Below, in pieces: positions 5,232 through 6,946 of a stretch of DNA of 6,946 bases (the first letter of the stretch is position 1; every line of letters begins with the position of its first letter). The stretch comes from Actinomycetales bacterium. Lineage in GTDB: Bacteria; Actinomycetota; Actinomycetes; Actinomycetales; Dermabacteraceae. Under the pieces are notes generated by a model, which was not told where the DNA came from, searched no databases, and saw only the letters and a list, made by a program, of their open reading frames with translations. The translations under genes and the position numbers were made by a program. The stretch lies in NCBI GenBank assembly GCA_012799425.1, contig JAAZLF010000532.1:1-6946 (forward strand), written 5' to 3'.

Positions 5232-6127
5232 GAGCGTCCTTGGTGTTCGGTGCCGCCCGCACGGGCGGCGTGGGCGCCGACGACGGCGCTGTTGTCGCTC
5301 TCCCCCGGATCGGGCGAGGAGTACCCGGCCGCCGCGCACGCGGTGCCGAGCTCGGTCAGCGGTGCTTCCAGGCCGTCCGACCAGGTGTCGCCGTCCAATG
5401 CGTCCTGGAAGGGGGCCCGCACGTGCTCGAGGGCGGCCCTCACCTCGTCGTCGTCGACCGCCGCGATCTGAGCGGCGAGGAGGTCTGCGGTGGCCTCGAC
5501 ATCGTCCATGCGCTCCGTGGGGACCGCGCGGGGCGAGAGGCCGACGAGCTTGAACATGTTCGAGGTGAGCACGTTCGCGTTGGCGAAGTGGTTGAGCGTC
5601 CCGGGGGTGTCGAACACATCGGCGCAGACGAGCGTCGCGGGCTTCGTCCCGTCGTCCCCGTCGTCCACGGCCCAGCTCGCCGCGACGGAGACCTCGGCGC
5701 AGCTGCCGGCCACGCCCTCCCAGGCGGTCCGGAAGGCCTCGCGGTCCGCTTCCGCGCCCCGCGCGGGCTGTGTGCGGAACCAGTCCGACAGTGCAGCGGC
5801 CGCCTCCTGCACGGAGCCGGGCGCGCCGTCGAAGGCCACGTCGATGTCGTCCCCCGTCATCTCGTAGAAGAAGGGGTCCGACGGACCGATCTCAGGGGCC
5901 GTCCCGGCCCGGTCCAGGACGAGGCGGGAGAGCGGGTCGATGTAGTCGGGGTCGCCCCAGAAGGTCGCGCACGCCGTGCTGAGCGCCGGATCCAGTGCGG
6001 GGCTCTCGGTGGCGGCGTCGGTCCCTGTGGAGGCGGGGCCTGAGGGGTCCGGTGCCGGTGATTCCGTCCCTGTTGCGCAGCCGGCCAGCAGCAGGGTCAG
6101 GCCCAGGGCCGCGCCCCCTGTGCGCAT
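5228..6127 (-). CDS. Putative lipoprotein of unknown function inserted in the rpsP-trmD operon
   Basis: I do not recognise this family. The 299-residue product begins with a short lipoprotein signal peptide, MRTGGAALGLTLLLAGC, with lipobox LLAGC and the lipid-bearing Cys at 17. A Ser/Thr/Pro/Asp-rich linker follows (about 18-50). The mature part is acidic and probably helical, for example VQEAAAALSDWFRT (106-119) and DDVEATADLLAAQIAAVDDDEVRAAL split across 208-233. Four further Cys (53, 143, 168, 264) suggest two disulfides, which fits an exported location. No membrane segment follows the signal. ATG at 6127 is chosen because it gives a clean signal peptide. No ribosome binding site is visible there. 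GTG at 6226, one base after the khpA stop codon, would add 33 Arg-rich residues with rare AGG codons and would run through a strong RNA hairpin. The 3' end overlaps rimM by ATGA. From memory, M. tuberculosis has a different lipoprotein gene (lppW) elsewhere in this cluster. Confidence 0.8.
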   Translation of the reverse strand: MRTGGAALGLTLLLAGCATGTESPAPDPSGPASTGTDAATESPALDPALSTACATFWGDPDYIDPLSRLVLDRAGTAPEIGPSDPFFYEMTGDDIDVAFDGAPGSVQEAAAALSDWFRTQPARGAEADREAFRTAWEGVAGSCAEVSVAASWAVDDGDDGTKPATLVCADVFDTPGTLNHFANANVLTSNMFKLVGLSPRAVPTERMDDVEATADLLAAQIAAVDDDEVRAALEHVRAPFQDALDGDTWSDGLEAPLTELGTACAAAGYSSPDPGESDNSAVVGAHAARAGGTEHQGRS

Positions 6128-6160
6128 CGCGGCGAGCGGGCGCCGCGGCCACGAACGCCA

Positions 6161-6207
6161 GGAGCGGCGCTGCCCGGACCTCTCGGCCCTTTCGGCAGCA
6201 CCGCTCC
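6161..6207 (-). promoter_or_regulatory. Very stable 47-nt RNA stem-loop between khpA and the lipoprotein gene
   Basis: In the transcript GGAGCGGUGCUGCC (6194-6207) pairs with GGCAGCGCCGCUCC (6161-6174) over 14 bp with a single U-G wobble. Inside, GGGCC and GGUCC form a second 5-bp stem, again with one G-U pair, capped by the GNRA-type tetraloop GAGA. A small internal loop (GAAA opposite G) joins the two stems. The wobbles mean that the structure is better as RNA than as DNA. No U-tract follows. It lies 20 nt after the khpA stop codon and 33 nt before the lipoprotein ATG. Likely roles are partial terminator, 3'-end stabiliser of rpsP-khpA mRNA, or RNase III-type processing site. Confidence 0.65.
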
Positions 6208-6227
6208 GTGGGGTGTTACGAGGCACC

Positions 6228-6470
6228 TCAGCGCCGGTCGACGTCGACGATGTCGACCCGCACGTCGTCGTCCGAAAGGGCCGCGGTGACCGTGCGCAGG
6301 GCACGGGCGGTGCGGCCGGACCGGCCGATGACGCGTCCCAGATCGGCGGCGCCGACCCGGACCTCGAGCAGTGGTCCGCGACGCGTGGACTTCTCGGTCA
6401 CCTGCACGGCGTCGGGTTCATCGACGATGCCGCGGACGAGATGGTCGAGGGCTTCGGCGCGGGCGCTCAT
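6228..6470 (-). CDS. khpA: KH-domain RNA-binding protein KhpA (YlqC family)
   Basis: This 80-residue protein is a single KH domain and matches the small KhpA/YlqC family that follows rpsP in Gram-positive bacteria. MSARAEALDHLVRGIVDEPDAV (1-22) is the first helix region, LLEVRVGAADLGRVIGRSGRTARALR (34-59, in part) holds the core, and the RNA-binding GxxG loop is GRSG at 49-52. DDVRVDIVDVD closes the domain. In Streptococcus pneumoniae KhpA pairs with KhpB and affects cell division and elongation; a general RNA-chaperone role has been proposed. ATG at 6470 is separated from the rpsP stop codon by one base (TGAGATG), with GAGG 6 nt upstream overlapping the end of rpsP. An in-frame upstream ATG at 6518 would lie inside rpsP and is not used. 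Co-expression with rpsP is near certain. Confidence 0.94.
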   Translation of the reverse strand: MSARAEALDHLVRGIVDEPDAVQVTEKSTRRGPLLEVRVGAADLGRVIGRSGRTARALRTVTAALSDDDVRVDIVDVDRR

Positions 6471-6471
6471 C

Positions 6472-6946
6472 TCAGGCCTCGTCGGTCGCTGCGGCGTCGG
6501 CGTCCTCGGTGGTCTCACCCTCGGCCGGGGCCTCCTCGGAGCCCGGCTCGACCTCGGCCGCCTCAGTCTCCTCCGAAGCCTTGGCCTTCTTGGCGCCCTC
6601 GCGGGACTCAGCGGCGGCCTTGTCGGCAGCGGCGATGAGCTCCTCGGCGGACTTCTTCTCCTCGGCGGTCTTCATCGAGCCGACGGCGTCGCCCTCGCCC
6701 TTGAACTTCGCCCAGTCGCCGGTGACCTTGAAGATCGCGGTGACCTGCTCGGACGGCTGCGCACCGACGCCGAGCCAGTACTGTGCACGCTCGGACTCGA
6801 CCTCGATGAACGAGGGGTTCTCGGTCGGGTGGTACTTGCCGATCTCCTCGATCACGGCGCCGTCGCGCTTCTTGCGCGAGTCGGCGACGACGATGCGGTA
6901 GAACGGTGCACGGATCTTGCCCATGCGCTTCAGACGGATCTTGACA
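6472..6946 (-). CDS. rpsP: 30S ribosomal protein S16 (bS16), 5' end outside the window
   Basis: S16 is a primary binder of the 16S rRNA 5' domain and is needed for 30S assembly. The readable protein starts [20 protein letters not shown], so about two codons (normally Met-Ala) lie beyond the right edge; the ATG at 6924 is internal (Met10) and not the start. Full length would be about 159 residues. The conserved core includes [19 protein letters not shown] (24-42) and [21 protein letters not shown] (59-79). From about residue 95 a long Lys/Glu/Ala-rich tail becomes strongly acidic ([21 protein letters not shown] region, 139-159). Many actinobacterial S16 proteins carry such a tail, whereas E. 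coli S16 ends near residue 82. It is the first gene of the unit; the promoter is not in the window. Confidence 0.97.
   Translation of the reverse strand, partial: VKIRLKRMGKIRAPFYRIVVADSRKKRDGAVIEEIGKYHPTENPSFIEVESERAQYWLGVGAQPSEQVTAIFKVTGDWAKFKGEGDAVGSMKTAEEKKSAEELIAAADKAAAESREGAKKAKASEETEAAEVEPGSEEAPAEGETTEDADAAATDEA

Noticed and set aside
5232..5339. In-frame upstream ATG giving a 230-residue RimM
   Set aside because: The extra segment is Arg-rich, lies inside the lipoprotein gene, and the AAGGA before ATG 5231 plus the family N-terminus fix the shorter start.
5240..6043. 267-codon plus-strand open frame antisense to the lipoprotein gene
   Set aside because: The minus-strand frame has a clear lipobox signal peptide and an ATGA junction to rimM; the plus-strand product is Gly/Arg/Val-rich low-complexity sequence.
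6128..6226. GTG at 6226 as the lipoprotein start, making a long Arg-rich, Tat-like signal region (RRPLAAM)
   Set aside because: The region contains rare AGG codons and a 47-nt RNA stem-loop, and the shorter start already gives a complete lipoprotein signal. It cannot be excluded, because the GTG lies one base after the khpA stop codon.
1..6946. CRISPR array, insertion sequence, tRNA/rRNA gene or phage module
   Set aside because: No spaced direct repeats, transposase motifs, tRNA-like folds or phage genes were seen; the window is a conserved chromosomal housekeeping cluster.

Overview
All of the real genes in this window lie on the minus strand, so transcription runs from the high coordinates to the low ones. 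The high GC content, the strong preference for G or C at third codon positions, the long acidic tail on S16 and the gene order all point to an actinobacterium. The order is rpsP, khpA, rimM, trmD, rplS, lepB, lepB, rnhB, DUF2469, yraN, comM. From memory of protein style I would guess Micrococcales near Brachybacterium/Dermabacteraceae, but that is an inference and not a database match.

Right-hand block (6946 down to 3899): rpsP (cut at its 5' end by the window edge), the KH-domain gene khpA, an unrecognised lipoprotein gene, rimM and trmD. This is the conserved 30S-maturation/tRNA-modification operon. The lipoprotein gene is an unusual insertion between khpA and rimM, and it is preceded by a very stable 47-nt RNA stem-loop (6161-6207). 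That element may act as an attenuator or processing site, separating highly expressed rpsP-khpA from the weakly needed rimM-trmD.

Middle gap (3588-3898, 311 nt): this holds no convincing gene. It has a hairpin just after trmD, a good sigma-A-type promoter for the next unit, and a roughly 210-nt rplS leader with several GC-rich stem-loops. The leader is a candidate cis-regulatory RNA for ribosomal protein L19.

Left-hand block (3587 down to 754): rplS (L19), two tandem but diverged type I signal peptidases, rnhB (RNase HII) and a DUF2469 gene. The genes are very tightly packed, with GTGA stop/start overlaps at lepB-rnhB and rnhB-DUF2469. A perfect 18-bp palindrome follows DUF2469 directly and probably ends this unit. 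After a 97-nt gap with a second inverted repeat come yraN (UPF0102 nuclease-fold protein) and the first 52 codons of comM (YifB-family Mg chelatase-like ATPase), joined by an ATGA overlap.

Together the genes serve ribosome assembly (S16, L19, RimM, probably KhpA), tRNA reading-frame maintenance (TrmD), protein export (two signal peptidases) and DNA metabolism (RNase HII, YraN, ComM). Most of the window is ordinary housekeeping DNA. The items that deserve attention are the lipoprotein insertion, the 6161-6207 stem-loop, the structured rplS leader and the palindromes flanking the DUF2469-yraN gap.
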